Assembly: GCF_900215355.1 (NCBI RefSeq)
Contig: NZ_OBEA01000004.1
Coordinates: forward strand, 372,001 to 436,000
Reading direction: 5' to 3'
Length of the DNA stretch: 64,000 bases
Source: Pseudooceanicola antarcticus
GTDB lineage: Bacteria; Pseudomonadota; Alphaproteobacteria; Rhodobacterales; Rhodobacteraceae
Shown here: positions 38,023-49,542 of the stretch, piece after piece
Numbering within the stretch: position 1 is the first letter of the stretch
Layout of the letters: every line of letters begins with the position of its first letter
Notes under the pieces: generated by a model
Databases searched by the model: none
Told to the model about the DNA's origin: nothing
Seen by the model: the letters and a program-made list of their open reading frames with translations, nothing else
Program-made: the position numbers and the translations under genes

Positions 38023-38160
38023 GACGCACCGGGGCCGGGACCCGCGCATGGGCGCGAACCCGGCTATGCGCAGGCAGAGCTTGTGGCCCCGCAAGGCCGG
38101 TGCTAGCCCGGCGCCATTGCCAAGGGCCGCGGCCCCTCTCCCAGTTTCCGGACCCGTACA

Positions 38161-39060
38161 ATGCAGAACCTCAGGGGCATCGCCCTCGTCATCCTTGCCA
38201 TGGTCTTCTTCACCATCGAGGACGGGTTCAACAAGTTCCTGACCGGCAGCCTTCCGGCGGGCCAGATCATGGTGCTGCTCGGCACCGGCGGGATCATCCT
38301 CTTCGGCGCCATCTGCGCGGGGCAACGCGCCCCGGTGCTGGGGCCGCTGTCGCGCCATCCGGCGGTGATCACCCGCACCATTGCCGAGGGGTTCTCGACC
38401 CTCTTCTTCATCTCGGCACTGGCGCTGGTGCCCATTGCCACCGTGGGCGCGGTCTTCCAGGCCACCCCGCTGGCGATCACCCTGGGCGCGGCGCTCTTTC
38501 TGGGTGAAAGCGTCGGCTGGCGGCGCTGGTCGGCCATCGGGGTTGGTTTCGTCGGCGTGCTGATCGTGATCCGGCCGGGTCTCGAAGGCTTCCGCCCCGA
38601 GGCGCTGCTGGTGCTGGGCGCGGTGCTGTCGGTCGCGGTGCGCGACCTCTCGGCCCGGCGCATGCCCGAGGCCCTGCCCTCGACCGTGGCGGCCTTCCTG
38701 GCCTTCTCGATCCTGGTGCCCACGGGCTTCGTGCTGCTGGCCATCGAGGGGCGCAGCTGGCAGGGCATGAGCCTGCCGCAATCGGGCATGATGCTGCTCT
38801 CCTTCCTGTCGATGGCAGCGGGCTATTACTGTGTGCTGCTGGCGACCCGCATTGGCGATGCCTCGGCTGTCACCCCCTTCCGCTATACCCGGCTTCTCTT
38901 CACCCTGATCATGGGCGCGCTGGTCTTCGGAGAGATCCCGGACCTGATGACCTACATCGGCGCCACGCTGATCCTCGGCTCGGGCCTTTACACCTTCCTG
39001 CGCGAACGCCGCCTGGCGCGCAGGACCTTGGCTGAAAGTCGCGCCACTCCGCTGCCCTGA
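38161..39060 (+). CDS. EamA-domain (DMT superfamily) transporter
   Basis: About ten hydrophobic segments form two EamA repeats (about 1-135 and 145-290). The second repeat begins AFLAFSILVPTGFVLL and contains YYCVLLATRIGDASAVTPF, a typical signature. The family exports amino acids, metabolites or drugs; substrate is not predictable. The start has no strong ribosome site. Confidence 0.88.
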   Translation: MQNLRGIALVILAMVFFTIEDGFNKFLTGSLPAGQIMVLLGTGGIILFGAICAGQRAPVLGPLSRHPAVITRTIAEGFSTLFFISALALVPIATVGAVFQATPLAITLGAALFLGESVGWRRWSAIGVGFVGVLIVIRPGLEGFRPEALLVLGAVLSVAVRDLSARRMPEALPSTVAAFLAFSILVPTGFVLLAIEGRSWQGMSLPQSGMMLLSFLSMAAGYYCVLLATRIGDASAVTPFRYTRLLFTLIMGALVFGEIPDLMTYIGATLILGSGLYTFLRERRLARRTLAESRATPLP

Positions 39061-40464
<1,404 letters not shown>

Positions 40465-40502
40465 GCCCTTCCGACGATCAGGTGAAATGCCTGATCTCTC
40501 GC

Positions 40503-40573
40503 GCGCGCCCCGAGCCCCTGGCTGCGGGGCGCGTTGCGTTTCAGGGGGGGCCTGAGGCGCGCCCCTGAAACGC
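40503..40573. terminator. Two tandem hairpins between convergent eno and DUF2798 genes
   Basis: The first hairpin pairs CGCGCCCC with GGGGCGCG (40503-40533). The second has a perfect 12-bp stem GCGTTTCAGGGG/CCCCTGAAACGC (40536-40573). They can terminate transcription from both sides, though T runs are weak. Confidence 0.55.
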
Positions 40574-40582
40574 AGGCTCCGG

Positions 40583-40852
40583 TCAGCCCCGGATGCGCGC
40601 CCCCAGGCCGAGGGTCAGCCCGGCCAGCTTGAAGGACATCGGGCCGATCACCAGCGCGAAGAGGAAGGCCACGGGCCAGGCGGTCAGCCAGCGCTGCATC
40701 CAGGTTGCGAACCAACCGGGGTTGAACCCGAAGGGCAGGATCGACATGCAGAAGGTCATCGCCAGCGCCATCAGGCACGAGATGAAGAGCTGCGCCAGGA
40801 TCACCACGGCTTTGGTCTGAGGTGCCGCGGGCGGCGGGGAGGTCTTGGTCAT
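40583..40852 (-). CDS. DUF2798 membrane protein
   Basis: The 89-aa protein has two hydrophobic segments (VVILAQLFISCLMALAMTF and WPVAFLFALVIGPMSF) and the FNPGWFATWMQRWLTAW stretch between them, a DUF2798 hallmark. Function unknown. I use the ATG at 40852, with GGAG upstream, over a GTG seven codons earlier. Confidence 0.8.
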   Translation of the reverse strand: MTKTSPPPAAPQTKAVVILAQLFISCLMALAMTFCMSILPFGFNPGWFATWMQRWLTAWPVAFLFALVIGPMSFKLAGLTLGLGARIRG

Positions 40853-41090
40853 TGCTATCTCCGATGGGGGCACCCCCGGAGATCATCCGTCGGGCGCCCG
40901 TGGGGTGGGCGCCTGGAATCGGAAACGATACACTCGCGATCCATCCGCCGCTCGGGGCGAAGATCGTGACCGGGCTAACCAACCGGCCTTGCGTTTTTCG
41001 GCGTCGATTGGCTACCTCGGGTCCATGTCAGTGTCAATCGCGGGTAGGCCGGGACACGGGCCCGCCGCCGGACAACCAAGGAAGCTCTCC

Positions 41091-41519
41091 ATGACCGCAG
41101 ATGAGATCATCGCCCTTCTCGACCTCGCTCCGCACCCCGAGGGCGGCCATTTCCGCCAGACCTGGATTGCCCGGGCCGACGAGGGCAGCCGCGCGGCGGG
41201 CACCTGTATCTATTTCCTGCTGCGCGAGGGCGAAGCCAGCCATTGGCACCATGTCGATGCCGCAGAGATCTGGCACCACTACGCCGGCGCCCCGGTGGCC
41301 CTTCGCATCTCGGCCAGCGACGAGGGTCCGGCAGAGACGCAGATCCTGGGCCCCGACCTGGCCGCGGGGCAGCGCCCGCAAGGCATCGTGCCCGAGGGTC
41401 ATTGGCAGGCGGCCAGGGCGCTTGGGGGCTGGGCCCTGGTGGGCTGCACCGTCTCGCCCGCTTTCGACTTCGCAGGCTTCACCTTGGCGCCAGAGGGCTT
41501 CGACATCCCCGGCGCATGA
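41091..41519 (+). CDS. Cupin_5 (DUF985) protein
   Basis: The single-domain cupin has the family start IIALLDLAPHPEGGHFRQTW, then IYFLLREGEASHWHHVDAAEIWH with metal-type histidines, and GWALVGCTVSPAFDF. Related proteins have unknown sugar or small-molecule roles. The ATG at 41091 is preceded by AAGGAAG. Confidence 0.9.
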   Translation: MTADEIIALLDLAPHPEGGHFRQTWIARADEGSRAAGTCIYFLLREGEASHWHHVDAAEIWHHYAGAPVALRISASDEGPAETQILGPDLAAGQRPQGIVPEGHWQAARALGGWALVGCTVSPAFDFAGFTLAPEGFDIPGA

Positions 41520-41992
41520 CCCGCGCGGCGGCATGAGCTTCACCATGGATTTCATGCCATTGCACTTTTTTCGGAAAAACATCGCAGAGGCTGAAACTCT
41601 TCCCGAGCAGGCGCCGTAACTCTCACAAGGCCTTCAGAGGCTGGCGTAACGAGTGCCATTGTTTCGGCATGTAAGAGTTCTGCTGTTGTCAGGCGGGCGA
41701 CCCTTGTTCGGGCGTCCGCCGAACAGGCTTCGTGGTCCGTTTCCGGAAGAGCGTCTGTCCCTGGCGCCGTTTCCCGAGTGCCGGAAGCTGGGCCACGAAG
41801 GGCTTGTGCGATATGGCGCCCCACACCGCCTTGCGGACAAGTCCTTGGGGGGCGGGGTCCCGCTCCCGCCTCCCATTTTTGCCTTTTCAGACATGCCGTG
41901 CGGCCAGCGCGGACAAAGGGCCATGGGCCCGCTCTCGGCGAGCCTGCACTGGCCCCTTCATCAGCGCTGGGATCTCGGTCGGAAGCTGCTGC
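41520..41992. other. Gene-free stretch upstream of the pgi 3' end
   Basis: These 473 bp contain no reading frame with recognisable features; several short frames on both strands have no family similarity. No hairpin with a T run or tandem repeat was seen. It may hold a decayed gene, but no remnant can be named. Confidence 0.5.
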
Positions 41993-43597
41993 TCAGCGCG
42001 CCGCGCGGATCACCGCGACCAGCCCTGCGGTCGAGCCATCCTTGCCTTCGGTCCCCTCTTCGCCCGAGAGGATCGGAGAGAGCTTCACCGCCAGTTCCTT
42101 GCCCAGCTCGACGCCCCACTGGTCGTAGGAGTTGATGCCCAGGATCACCCCCTCGACGAAGACACGATGCTCGTAGAGCGCCACGATCTGGCCCAGCACG
42201 AAGGGCGTCAGCTTGGGATAGACCAGCGTGGTCGAGGGACGGTTGCCGGGGAAGACGCGGTGGCGCGCCTGGCGCTCCAGCTCGGCGCCCTCCAGGCCCT
42301 TGGCGGCCATGATCTCTGTCGCCTCGTCCAGCGAGCGGCCACGCAGCAGCGCTTCGGACTGGGCCAGGCAATTGGCAATCAGCAGATCGTGCTGATGCGC
42401 AAGCTCGGGCTCGTGCCCCTCGATGCCGACCATGAATTCGCACGGCACCACGCGGGTGCCCTGGTGGATCAACTGGTAGAAGGCATGCTGGCCATTGGTG
42501 CCCGGCTCGCCCCAGACGACGGGGCCTGAGTGGATCTGCAGGTCGCTGCCATCCATGGCGACGCGCTTGCCGTTGCTCTCCATCTCCATCTGCTGGAGAT
42601 AGGCAGGCAGACGGGCCAGGCGCTGCTCGTAGGGCAGCACGGCGCGGGTGGCATAGCCCAGGCCCTGGTTGTGCCAGATCCCGACGAGGGCCAGCAGCAC
42701 CGGCAGGTTGTCCTGCAGCGGCGCAGAGCGGAAATGGCTGTCCATCGCCTCGCCGCCCTTGAGGAACTCGCGGAAGGCTTCGGCGCCGATGGCGATCATC
42801 ACCGCCAGGCCAATCGGCCCCCACATGGAATAGCGCCCGCCGACCCAATCCTCGAAGCCGAAGACGCGCGAGGTGTCGATGCCCCATTCCGCGGTCTTCT
42901 CCTGGTTCGAGCTGAGTGCAGCGAATTGCGCACCGGGGTCCGAGACCTTCTCGGCCATCCAGTCCCAGGCGGTGCGGGCATTGGTCATGGTCTCGATGGT
43001 GGTGAAGGTCTTCGAGGCGACGATGACCAGCGTCCGGGTCGGGTCAAGCCCGCGCAGGGCGTCATGGATATGCGCCCCGTCGACGTTGGAGACGAAATGG
43101 CAACGCGGCCCGTCGGCGAAGGGTTGCAGGGCGATCTCGGCCATGGCCGGGCCAAGGTCAGAGCCGCCGATGCCGATGTTCACCACATCGGTGATCCGGC
43201 CCCCCTGCCCCTCGAAGTCCCCAGCCCGCACGGCGTCCGAGAATTGCTGCATGCGCTCGAGCGTGGCCAGAACGCCGGGCATCACGTCGGCACCGTCGAC
43301 CTCGACCGGCTGGGCAGAGAGGTTGCGCAGCGCAGTGTGCAGCACGGCGCGCCCCTCGGTTTCGTTGATCTTCGCGCCGCCGAACATGGCCTCGCGCTTG
43401 GCCAGCAGATCGGCCGCGGTGCAGAGCGCCAGCAGGGCCTCACGGGTTTCGGCGCAGATATTGGTTTTCGAGAAGTCGAAGAGCAGCCCGTCGGCGCTGA
43501 CCGAGAAATGCTCGAAACGGGCACTGTCGGCAGCAAAGAGATCGAGGATGGCGCGGTCGCCGTAGGCCTCGGCGAGGCGAGAGATATCTTGCCACAT
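41993..43597 (-). CDS. pgi: Glucose-6-phosphate isomerase
   Basis: It interconverts glucose-6- and fructose-6-phosphate. The signature regions [31 protein letters not shown] and [20 protein letters not shown] are intact; 534 aa. An AAGGAG ribosome site precedes the ATG. It is the third gene of zwf-pgl-pgi, 60 bp after pgl. Confidence 0.98.
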   Translation of the reverse strand: MWQDISRLAEAYGDRAILDLFAADSARFEHFSVSADGLLFDFSKTNICAETREALLALCTAADLLAKREAMFGGAKINETEGRAVLHTALRNLSAQPVEVDGADVMPGVLATLERMQQFSDAVRAGDFEGQGGRITDVVNIGIGGSDLGPAMAEIALQPFADGPRCHFVSNVDGAHIHDALRGLDPTRTLVIVASKTFTTIETMTNARTAWDWMAEKVSDPGAQFAALSSNQEKTAEWGIDTSRVFGFEDWVGGRYSMWGPIGLAVMIAIGAEAFREFLKGGEAMDSHFRSAPLQDNLPVLLALVGIWHNQGLGYATRAVLPYEQRLARLPAYLQQMEMESNGKRVAMDGSDLQIHSGPVVWGEPGTNGQHAFYQLIHQGTRVVPCEFMVGIEGHEPELAHQHDLLIANCLAQSEALLRGRSLDEATEIMAAKGLEGAELERQARHRVFPGNRPSTTLVYPKLTPFVLGQIVALYEHRVFVEGVILGINSYDQWGVELGKELAVKLSPILSGEEGTEGKDGSTAGLVAVIRAAR

Positions 43598-43657
43598 GGC
43601 TGGATGCTCCTTGGAATACGGGGGTGGGCCGGTGTCCCCGGCCCGACGGGAAAGGGT

Positions 43658-44329
43658 TCAGGGGGCCCAGTGGACCACGGCGCCGGGCAGGATGGCCGCG
43701 ATCGGCGCCTGCTCGGGCTTCTTGTGCTGGGCCTCTTCCAGCACCCGGCGCTTCTCGTCGCCCATGATCACCACGTGGGTGGACATGGCGCCCTTGAGGT
43801 AGCGCGCGGTGATGGTGATGCGCGGCTCGCCCGCGCCCTCGGCCCGCATCGGCAGCAGGATCGGCGCATCCGGGGCCAGGGCCTCGGCCAGGCGGTCGGC
43901 GCCGGGGAAGAGGCTGGCGGTATGGGCATCGGTGCCCATGCCCAGCAGAAGCACGTTGATCGGCAGATGCGGGCGCAGCCCCTCAGAGAGGCCATCCATG
44001 GCCGCATCGGGTTCGGGCACGTCGACGTGCAGCGGCAGCAGGCTGGCCGCCGCCGCATGGCCCTGGAGCAGCCGCTGGCGCAGCAGCGCGGTGTTGGACC
44101 GCGGCGAGCTTTCCGGCACCCAGCGTTCGTCGTTCAGCACGACGTCAACGCGGTCCCACTCAAGCTTCACGGCGGTCAGCGCGTCGAAGATCGGCCCCGG
44201 CGTGGTTCCGCCGGGCACACAGAAGGTAACCCGGTCCTCATGGCGCAGCGCAGCGCCCAGCTCGGATGCGAGGGAATCGGCCAGGCTCAGCGCCAGCAGA
44301 TCCCGGTCGGGATATTCCTTGAATTCCAT
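43658..44329 (-). CDS. pgl: 6-Phosphogluconolactonase
   Basis: It hydrolyses the lactone made by Zwf. The family motifs VVLNDERWVP and LLLGMGTDAHTASLFPG are clear, and the length (223 aa) is normal. Lies between zwf and pgi, 74 bp after zwf. Confidence 0.96.
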   Translation of the reverse strand: MEFKEYPDRDLLALSLADSLASELGAALRHEDRVTFCVPGGTTPGPIFDALTAVKLEWDRVDVVLNDERWVPESSPRSNTALLRQRLLQGHAAAASLLPLHVDVPEPDAAMDGLSEGLRPHLPINVLLLGMGTDAHTASLFPGADRLAEALAPDAPILLPMRAEGAGEPRITITARYLKGAMSTHVVIMGDEKRRVLEEAQHKKPEQAPIAAILPGAVVHWAP

Positions 44330-44403
44330 AGTCCTGTCCCATCAGCCCGTGGTGAAGGGAGCGCCCGCGGGGGCGCTGTCCCGTTGGTCGCGGCCAGAAT
44401 GCC

Positions 44404-45855
44404 TCAGGCGCGGATGTCGCGCCAGCGGCGTCCTTCCCTGTGCATCATCGCTAGCGCCTCTTCCGGCCCGGTCGAGCCGGTTTCATAGGGCACCGGCTTG
44501 TCGCCGCGGTTTTCCCAGGAGGCGATCAGCGGATCGGCCCAGGCCCAGGCGGCCTCGACCTCGTCGCCGCGCATGAACAGCGTCTGGTTGCCGCGGATCA
44601 CGTCCATGATCAACCGCTCGTAGGCGTCCGGCACATCCTCGGCCTCGGGGCCCAAGGCCTCGGCGAAGGTCATGTCGAGCGGCACGTCGACAAGACGCAT
44701 GCCCCCCGGACCCGGTTCCTTGATCGTCACGAAGAGGTCCATGCCCTCGTTCGGCTGCAGGCGGATCGTCAGCACGTTGCGGTGCCGGCCAGCCTCTTCG
44801 CCGAAGATCGAATGCGGGGTCTCCTTGAAGACCACGGCGATTTCCGAGCTGCGGGCGCGCAGCCGCTTGCCGGTGCGCATGTAGAAGGGCGTGCCGGCCC
44901 ATCTCCAGTTCGAGACCTCGACCCGCAGGGCGATGAAGCTCTCTGTCTTGCTGTCGGGATCGCCCGCGTGCTCCAGGTAGCCCGGCTTCTTGCCGTCGGC
45001 TAGGTACTGGCCACGCACCACGTCCTCCAGCGGCACGGCGTTGAGCGCGCGGATCACCTTCAGTTTCTCGTCACGCACCGCGTCGGGGTCGAACTTGGCG
45101 GGCGGCTCCATCGCGGTCAGGCACAGGAGCTGCATCAGGTGGTTCTGCACCATGTCCCGCATCGCACCCGAGCGGTCATAGTATTCGCCGCGCCCGTCGA
45201 CCCCCACGGTCTCGGCCACGGTGATCTGGATGTGGTCGATGTACTGGGAATTCCACAGCGGTTCGAACAGCATGTTGCCGAAGCGCACGGCCATCAGGTT
45301 CTGGACGGTTTCCTTGCCCAGGTAATGGTCGATCCGGTAGATCTGGCTTTCGTCGAAATGCTCGGCCAGCGCCGCGTTCAGCGCCTTGGCCGAGGCCAGG
45401 TCCTTGCCGAAGGGCTTCTCGACCACGATGCGGGTCTCGGAATCGGCAATGCCATGGGCGTGCAGGCGCTCGGCCAGGGCGCCGAAAAGGCTGGGGGCGA
45501 CGGAGAAATAGAAGGCGCGCACCCGGTTCTCGCCCATGAGCGCGGCCAGCTCTTTCCAGCCGGCCTCGCCCAGGGCGTCGACCTGGACGTATTCCAGCCG
45601 CTCGAGGAAGCCTTCCAGTTGCTCGGGAGAGCCGCTCTTCGGGTCGAACTCGGCAATGGCATCGGCGATCATCTGGCGGAATTCGGCGGTCTCATGTTCG
45701 GAGCGCGCGGCGCCGATGATGCGGGAGTTGTCCTCCATCTGGCCCGAGCAATAGCGGCGATAGAGACCCGGCAGGATCTTGCGTCGGGCAAGATCGCCAG
45801 TGCCGCCGAAAATGACCAGATCGAAGGGATCGACGGGAATCACGCGCGAGACCAT
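44404..45855 (-). CDS. zwf: Glucose-6-phosphate dehydrogenase
   Basis: First enzyme of the oxidative pentose phosphate and Entner-Doudoroff routes. It has the NADP-binding GGTGDLARRK near the start, the active-site RIDHYLGKE and the EKPFGKDL segment. 483 aa. The ATG at 45855, with AAGGAG ahead of it, is chosen over an upstream in-frame start. A predicted promoter and LacI-type operator lie about 70-115 bp upstream, so the operon is likely controlled by sugar or gluconate availability. Confidence 0.98.
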   Translation of the reverse strand: MVSRVIPVDPFDLVIFGGTGDLARRKILPGLYRRYCSGQMEDNSRIIGAARSEHETAEFRQMIADAIAEFDPKSGSPEQLEGFLERLEYVQVDALGEAGWKELAALMGENRVRAFYFSVAPSLFGALAERLHAHGIADSETRIVVEKPFGKDLASAKALNAALAEHFDESQIYRIDHYLGKETVQNLMAVRFGNMLFEPLWNSQYIDHIQITVAETVGVDGRGEYYDRSGAMRDMVQNHLMQLLCLTAMEPPAKFDPDAVRDEKLKVIRALNAVPLEDVVRGQYLADGKKPGYLEHAGDPDSKTESFIALRVEVSNWRWAGTPFYMRTGKRLRARSSEIAVVFKETPHSIFGEEAGRHRNVLTIRLQPNEGMDLFVTIKEPGPGGMRLVDVPLDMTFAEALGPEAEDVPDAYERLIMDVIRGNQTLFMRGDEVEAAWAWADPLIASWENRGDKPVPYETGSTGPEEALAMMHREGRRWRDIRA

Positions 45856-45922
45856 CGGAGCTCCTTTCCCTAGAGCTTTGAGACATCCGGGCCGGGGCCC
45901 TGCCGCACCGCGGCACGGGCGC

Positions 45923-45950
45923 ACCATAGCAGAGAACACGGCGCTGCCAA
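45923..45950 (-). promoter_or_regulatory. Predicted sigma-70 promoter of zwf-pgl-pgi
   Basis: Read on the minus strand, TTGGCA (45950-45945) and TATGGT (45928-45923) are 16 bp apart, about 68 bp upstream of the zwf start. Confidence 0.55.
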
Positions 45951-45958
45951 TGGGTTGT

Positions 45959-45970
45959 GTTAGCGATAAC
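45959..45970. promoter_or_regulatory. Candidate LacI-family operator upstream of zwf
   Basis: GTTAGCGATAAC is a near-perfect dyad of the type GTTA-N-CG-N-TAAC used by LacI-family sugar regulators. It lies 8 bp upstream of the predicted -35. The regulator itself is not in the window. Confidence 0.5.
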
Positions 45971-46071
45971 TTCCCCTATCGGGGCTGGGTGCGGGATCGG
46001 GGCCACACATGCGGGGCGCGGTGCTGAAGGGCCGGGCATTTCCGCAGCTTGCAGGAGGCACGCCGCCTCCG

Positions 46072-46097
46072 GCGGGAGTGTTTTCAGCCTGGTGATG
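46072..46097. repeat. Dispersed intergenic repeat, copy 2
   Basis: GGAGTGTTTTCAGCCTGG and flanks match the segment at 11433-11458 in 22 of 26 positions. It lies just beyond the anmK stop. Confidence 0.6.
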
Positions 46098-46100
46098 AGA

Positions 46101-47231
46101 TCAGCTCAGCGCCCCTGCGGTCGGCCGCGAGATCTCGCCGCCGCCGATGGCCATCTTCACCCCGGTGGTGCCCGCGCAGGAGGTGGGCAGCCCGTGATAG
46201 ACCCGCGCCGCGAGGAAGGCGAAGGCCTGGGCCTCAAGCATGTCGCCATCGAGACCCGCGTCCTCGACCGGCACCACGGGACAATCGAGAGAGACGGCCA
46301 GCATCTCCATCAGCACCGGGTTGAGCCGCCCCCCGCCGGTGACCAGCAGGCGCTCTGGGGGATGGGGCAGATGCTCCATCCCGCGCAGCACGGCGCTGGC
46401 GGACATGGCCGTCAGGGTGGCGGCGGCATCGGCATCGCAGAGCTCGCCCACGAGGCGCACCATGGTGGCGAAATCGTTGCGGTCGAGCGACTTCGGCGGC
46501 AGGCGCGAGAAATAGGGATCGTCGAGGAAGAGCTCCAGCGCGCCCTCGGCGACGGTCCCTTGCGCGGCCAGCGCACCGTCCCTGTCGTAGGCCAGGCCCC
46601 GGCGGGCCTGCATCAGGTCGTCGATGGGCGCATTGGCCGGGCCTGTGTCGAAGGACAGCAGCGCGCCGGGGGTCTCGGGTGCCGGGTGCAGCGGATCGAC
46701 CCAGGTCAGGTTGCCGACGCCTCCGAGGTTGAGAAAGGCCATGGGGCGGGTCCCGGACAGGTGGCGGGCCAGGGCGTGGTGGTAGAAGGGTGCCAGCGGC
46801 GCGCCCTCGCCGCCCATGGCCACATCGGCGGAGCGGAAATCCCAGGCCACCGGCACGCCAAGGGTGCGGGCCAGATCGGCGCCATTGCCCGCCTGGAAGG
46901 TGCCCCGCCCGCGCGGTTCATGGGCCAGGGTCTGGCCATGAAAGCCCACCAGGTCGATGCCCTCGAACCCCGACAGGAGCTCTGCATGGGCGGTCTGGAT
47001 GACCGCTTCGGCGGCGGCGAGGCGGTCGGGCGCCTCGCCGGGCCAGAGGCCCAGTGCCGCGCGCAGGCAGGCGCGCTCGGCATCGCTGTAGCGGCGATAG
47101 GCCGAGGGGCCGAAGCCCGTGATGCGCTGCCCGTCGGTTTCGACCACGGCCGCATCGACCCCGTCCAGCGAAGTGCCCGACATGGCGCCGAGGACACGCA
47201 GCACGGGCCGGCTGGAATTGCGCTTCGACAT
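46101..47231 (-). CDS. anmK: Anhydro-N-acetylmuramic acid kinase
   Basis: A peptidoglycan-recycling kinase that phosphorylates anhMurNAc. The N-terminal [17 protein letters not shown] is the family signature; [25 protein letters not shown] and [14 protein letters not shown] are further family blocks. 376 aa is the usual length. Divergent from tyrS with only 64 bp between the starts, an arrangement I recall from other Rhodobacterales. Confidence 0.96.
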   Translation of the reverse strand: MSKRNSSRPVLRVLGAMSGTSLDGVDAAVVETDGQRITGFGPSAYRRYSDAERACLRAALGLWPGEAPDRLAAAEAVIQTAHAELLSGFEGIDLVGFHGQTLAHEPRGRGTFQAGNGADLARTLGVPVAWDFRSADVAMGGEGAPLAPFYHHALARHLSGTRPMAFLNLGGVGNLTWVDPLHPAPETPGALLSFDTGPANAPIDDLMQARRGLAYDRDGALAAQGTVAEGALELFLDDPYFSRLPPKSLDRNDFATMVRLVGELCDADAAATLTAMSASAVLRGMEHLPHPPERLLVTGGGRLNPVLMEMLAVSLDCPVVPVEDAGLDGDMLEAQAFAFLAARVYHGLPTSCAGTTGVKMAIGGGEISRPTAGALS

Positions 47232-47295
47232 GGTCTTTCCCTTCGAGGTCCCTATGACTATAGGTTGCCGCGCAACCCTGATACGGACAAGAGCG

Positions 47296-48549
47296 ATGAC
47301 CTACACCCCCAAATCCGAATTCCTCAATGTGATGCAGGAACGCGGCTTCGTGGCCGATTGCACGGATTACCAGGGCCTCGACGAGGCGCTGCTGAAGGGG
47401 GTTGTGCCCGGCTATATCGGCTATGACGCCACGGCGGCTTCGCTGCACGTGGGCCACCTGATGAACATCATGATGCTGCGCTGGTTCCAGAAGCTGGGCG
47501 GCAAGCCGATCACGCTGATGGGCGGCGGCACCACCAAGGTGGGCGATCCCTCGTTCCGCAGCGACGAGCGCCCCCTGCTGGGGCCGGAACAGATCCAGGC
47601 CAACATCGACGGCATGGGCCAGGTCTTTGCGCGCTACCTCTCCTACGGCGAAGCGCCCTCGGACGCCCTGATGCTGAACAATGCCGAATGGCTGGACGGG
47701 CTGAACTACCTTGAGTTCCTGCGCGACATCGGTCGCCACTTCAGCGTCAACCGCATGCTGTCGTTTGAATCGGTGAAGTCGCGCCTGGATCGCGAGCAAT
47801 CGCTGTCCTTCCTCGAATTCAACTACATGATCCTGCAGGCCTACGACTTCCTCGAGCTGAACCGGCGCTACGGCTGCCTGGTGCAGATGGGCGGCTCGGA
47901 CCAGTGGGGCAATATCGTCAACGGCATCGACCTGACCCGCCGCGTGCTGGATCACGAGATCTACGGTCTGACCACGCCGCTGCTGGCGACCTCGGACGGC
48001 AAGAAGATGGGCAAGAGCGCCAATGGCGCCATCTGGCTCAACGGCGACATGCTGAGCCCCTACGAGTTCTGGCAGTTCTGGCGCAACACCACCGATGCCG
48101 ACGTGGGCCGCTTCGCCAAGCTCTACACCGAGCTTCCGGTGGATGAATGCGACCGCCTGGGTGCGCTCGGCGGCTCCGAGATCAACGAAGCCAAGGTGAT
48201 CCTGGCCAATGCCGTCACCGCGCTGCTGCACGGCGAAGAGGCCGCGAAGACCGCCGAGGCCACTGCCCGCGAGGTCTTCGAGAAAGGCGGCGTCGGGGGT
48301 GATCTGCCGACGCTGGAATTGACCGCCGAGGAAGTGGGCGACGGGATCTCCATCGCGCAGCTCATCGTGCGCTCTGGCCTGGCCAAGACCGGCAAGGAGG
48401 CCAAGCGCCTGATCGCCGACAATGGCGCCAAGCTGGACGATGCACCGCTGACCGATGCCGGGTTGATGCTGGACGCAGCCGCGCTGTCGCAGACGGTGAA
48501 GCTTTCCGCCGGCAAGAAGCGCCACGCGCTGGTCAAGCTGGCGGGCTGA
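47296..48549 (+). CDS. tyrS: Tyrosyl-tRNA synthetase
   Basis: Class I aminoacyl-tRNA synthetase with HVGH (HIGH motif), KKMGKSANG (KMSKS motif), [11 protein letters not shown] (tyrosine binding) and a C-terminal S4 RNA-binding domain (about 355-417). The frame is open far upstream inside anmK; the family start is the ATG at 47296. Followed by an intrinsic terminator. Confidence 0.98.
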   Translation: MTYTPKSEFLNVMQERGFVADCTDYQGLDEALLKGVVPGYIGYDATAASLHVGHLMNIMMLRWFQKLGGKPITLMGGGTTKVGDPSFRSDERPLLGPEQIQANIDGMGQVFARYLSYGEAPSDALMLNNAEWLDGLNYLEFLRDIGRHFSVNRMLSFESVKSRLDREQSLSFLEFNYMILQAYDFLELNRRYGCLVQMGGSDQWGNIVNGIDLTRRVLDHEIYGLTTPLLATSDGKKMGKSANGAIWLNGDMLSPYEFWQFWRNTTDADVGRFAKLYTELPVDECDRLGALGGSEINEAKVILANAVTALLHGEEAAKTAEATAREVFEKGGVGGDLPTLELTAEEVGDGISIAQLIVRSGLAKTGKEAKRLIADNGAKLDDAPLTDAGLMLDAAALSQTVKLSAGKKRHALVKLAG

Positions 48550-48571
48550 GCCCAGCCGAAAACGGATTGCG

Positions 48572-48598
48572 AAGGGGCCCCTTGCGGGCCCCTTTTGC
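48572..48598 (+). terminator. Intrinsic terminator of tyrS
   Basis: AAGGGGCCC/GGGCCCCTT with a CTTGC loop, then TTTTGCG, lies 22 bp after tyrS and 3 bp before the convergent GNAT stop. Confidence 0.88.
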
Positions 48599-48600
48599 GT

Positions 48601-49425
48601 TCATCCCAGCTCCATCGAGGCCACGGCCATCAGCCGGCCGTCTCCCTTGGGTGCCGGGCCCCTGTACATGCGGGCGGCGGCGAAGGTCTCGACGAAGCCA
48701 AGGCTTTCCAGCACGGCTCCAAGGGGGCTCTGCGGCGTGATGTCGATGAAGACCGGCTCTGCAGGCAGCGCGGCCAGGGCGGCGCGGATCAGCCGCAGGG
48801 CGGTCTCTGGATCGGGGGCCACCACGGGGCCGATCTTCACCCCCTCACGGCAACCACGGATGGTGACGAAGGCCTGCGCCTCGGGGGCGATCAGGCTGCG
48901 GCGGGCCTCGGTCTCGGTCAGCCAGCCGGTCAGGAAGGCCGCGCGGTCATAGCCGCAGGCGGCGCGGTCCAAGCCCAGGATCTGCGGCAGATCGACCGGG
49001 GTCACGGAGCGGATGGCGGGATCGCCCTGCCCTTCGAGCTGGCCTGACATCCGCCGGGTCATGCCCTGCCGGGTGAAACCGGACCTGACGTAATTCGCCT
49101 CCTGCGCCGCGACGCCATCCAGTCCCACCGTCCGCGTGCCCGCATGCCCGAGCGCATGGGTCCAGAGCCCCATGCCGATGCCCTGCCCGCGAAACGCCTG
49201 TTTGCAGATGTAGAAGCCCAGGAAGGCGAAATCCGGCGCATGGTTCACCACCGAGATACAGGCCACAGGAGCGCCCTCGACCTCGGCCAGGAAGAAGCCC
49301 TGGGGGTCGGCGCCATGGAAGGGCGCGGCATCCTCAAGGCCCGGATTCCAGCCCTCGGCGGCGGCCCATTCGGCCATCAGTGCCAGGTCCTCGGCGCGGG
49401 CGGTTCGATAGGTGGCGGTGGTCAT
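48601..49425 (-). CDS. GNAT acetyltransferase with second acetyltransferase-like domain
   Basis: The N-terminal half is a GNAT domain (FLGFYICKQAFRGQGIGMGL is the acetyl-CoA motif A). The C-terminal half (about 140-274) resembles the YitH/Acetyltransf_18 domain that pairs with GNAT in this family. Substrate unknown. 274 aa. Confidence 0.85.
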   Translation of the reverse strand: MTTATYRTARAEDLALMAEWAAAEGWNPGLEDAAPFHGADPQGFFLAEVEGAPVACISVVNHAPDFAFLGFYICKQAFRGQGIGMGLWTHALGHAGTRTVGLDGVAAQEANYVRSGFTRQGMTRRMSGQLEGQGDPAIRSVTPVDLPQILGLDRAACGYDRAAFLTGWLTETEARRSLIAPEAQAFVTIRGCREGVKIGPVVAPDPETALRLIRAALAALPAEPVFIDITPQSPLGAVLESLGFVETFAAARMYRGPAPKGDGRLMAVASMELG

Positions 49426-49509
49426 CAGGGCTCCTCTTCGTGGCGGCTCAGGGTTGCCGCCGCGTGGGGCCGGGTCAAGGCAGAGAGGAAAATCCGTTCA
49501 GTTTCCCCC

Positions 49510-49538
49510 TTCAAATCCGCCTGCAGCCGCCCTATATC
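49510..49538 (+). promoter_or_regulatory. Predicted sigma-70 promoter of ssrA
   Basis: TTCAAA and TATATC are spaced by 17 bp, ending 7 bp before the first hairpin of the acceptor piece. Confidence 0.55.
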
Positions 49539-49542
49539 TCAG

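Noticed and set aside
41552-42135. Short open frames on both strands before pgi
   Set aside because: No protein-like composition, no family similarity and no ribosome site; the longest runs into pgi on the opposite strand.
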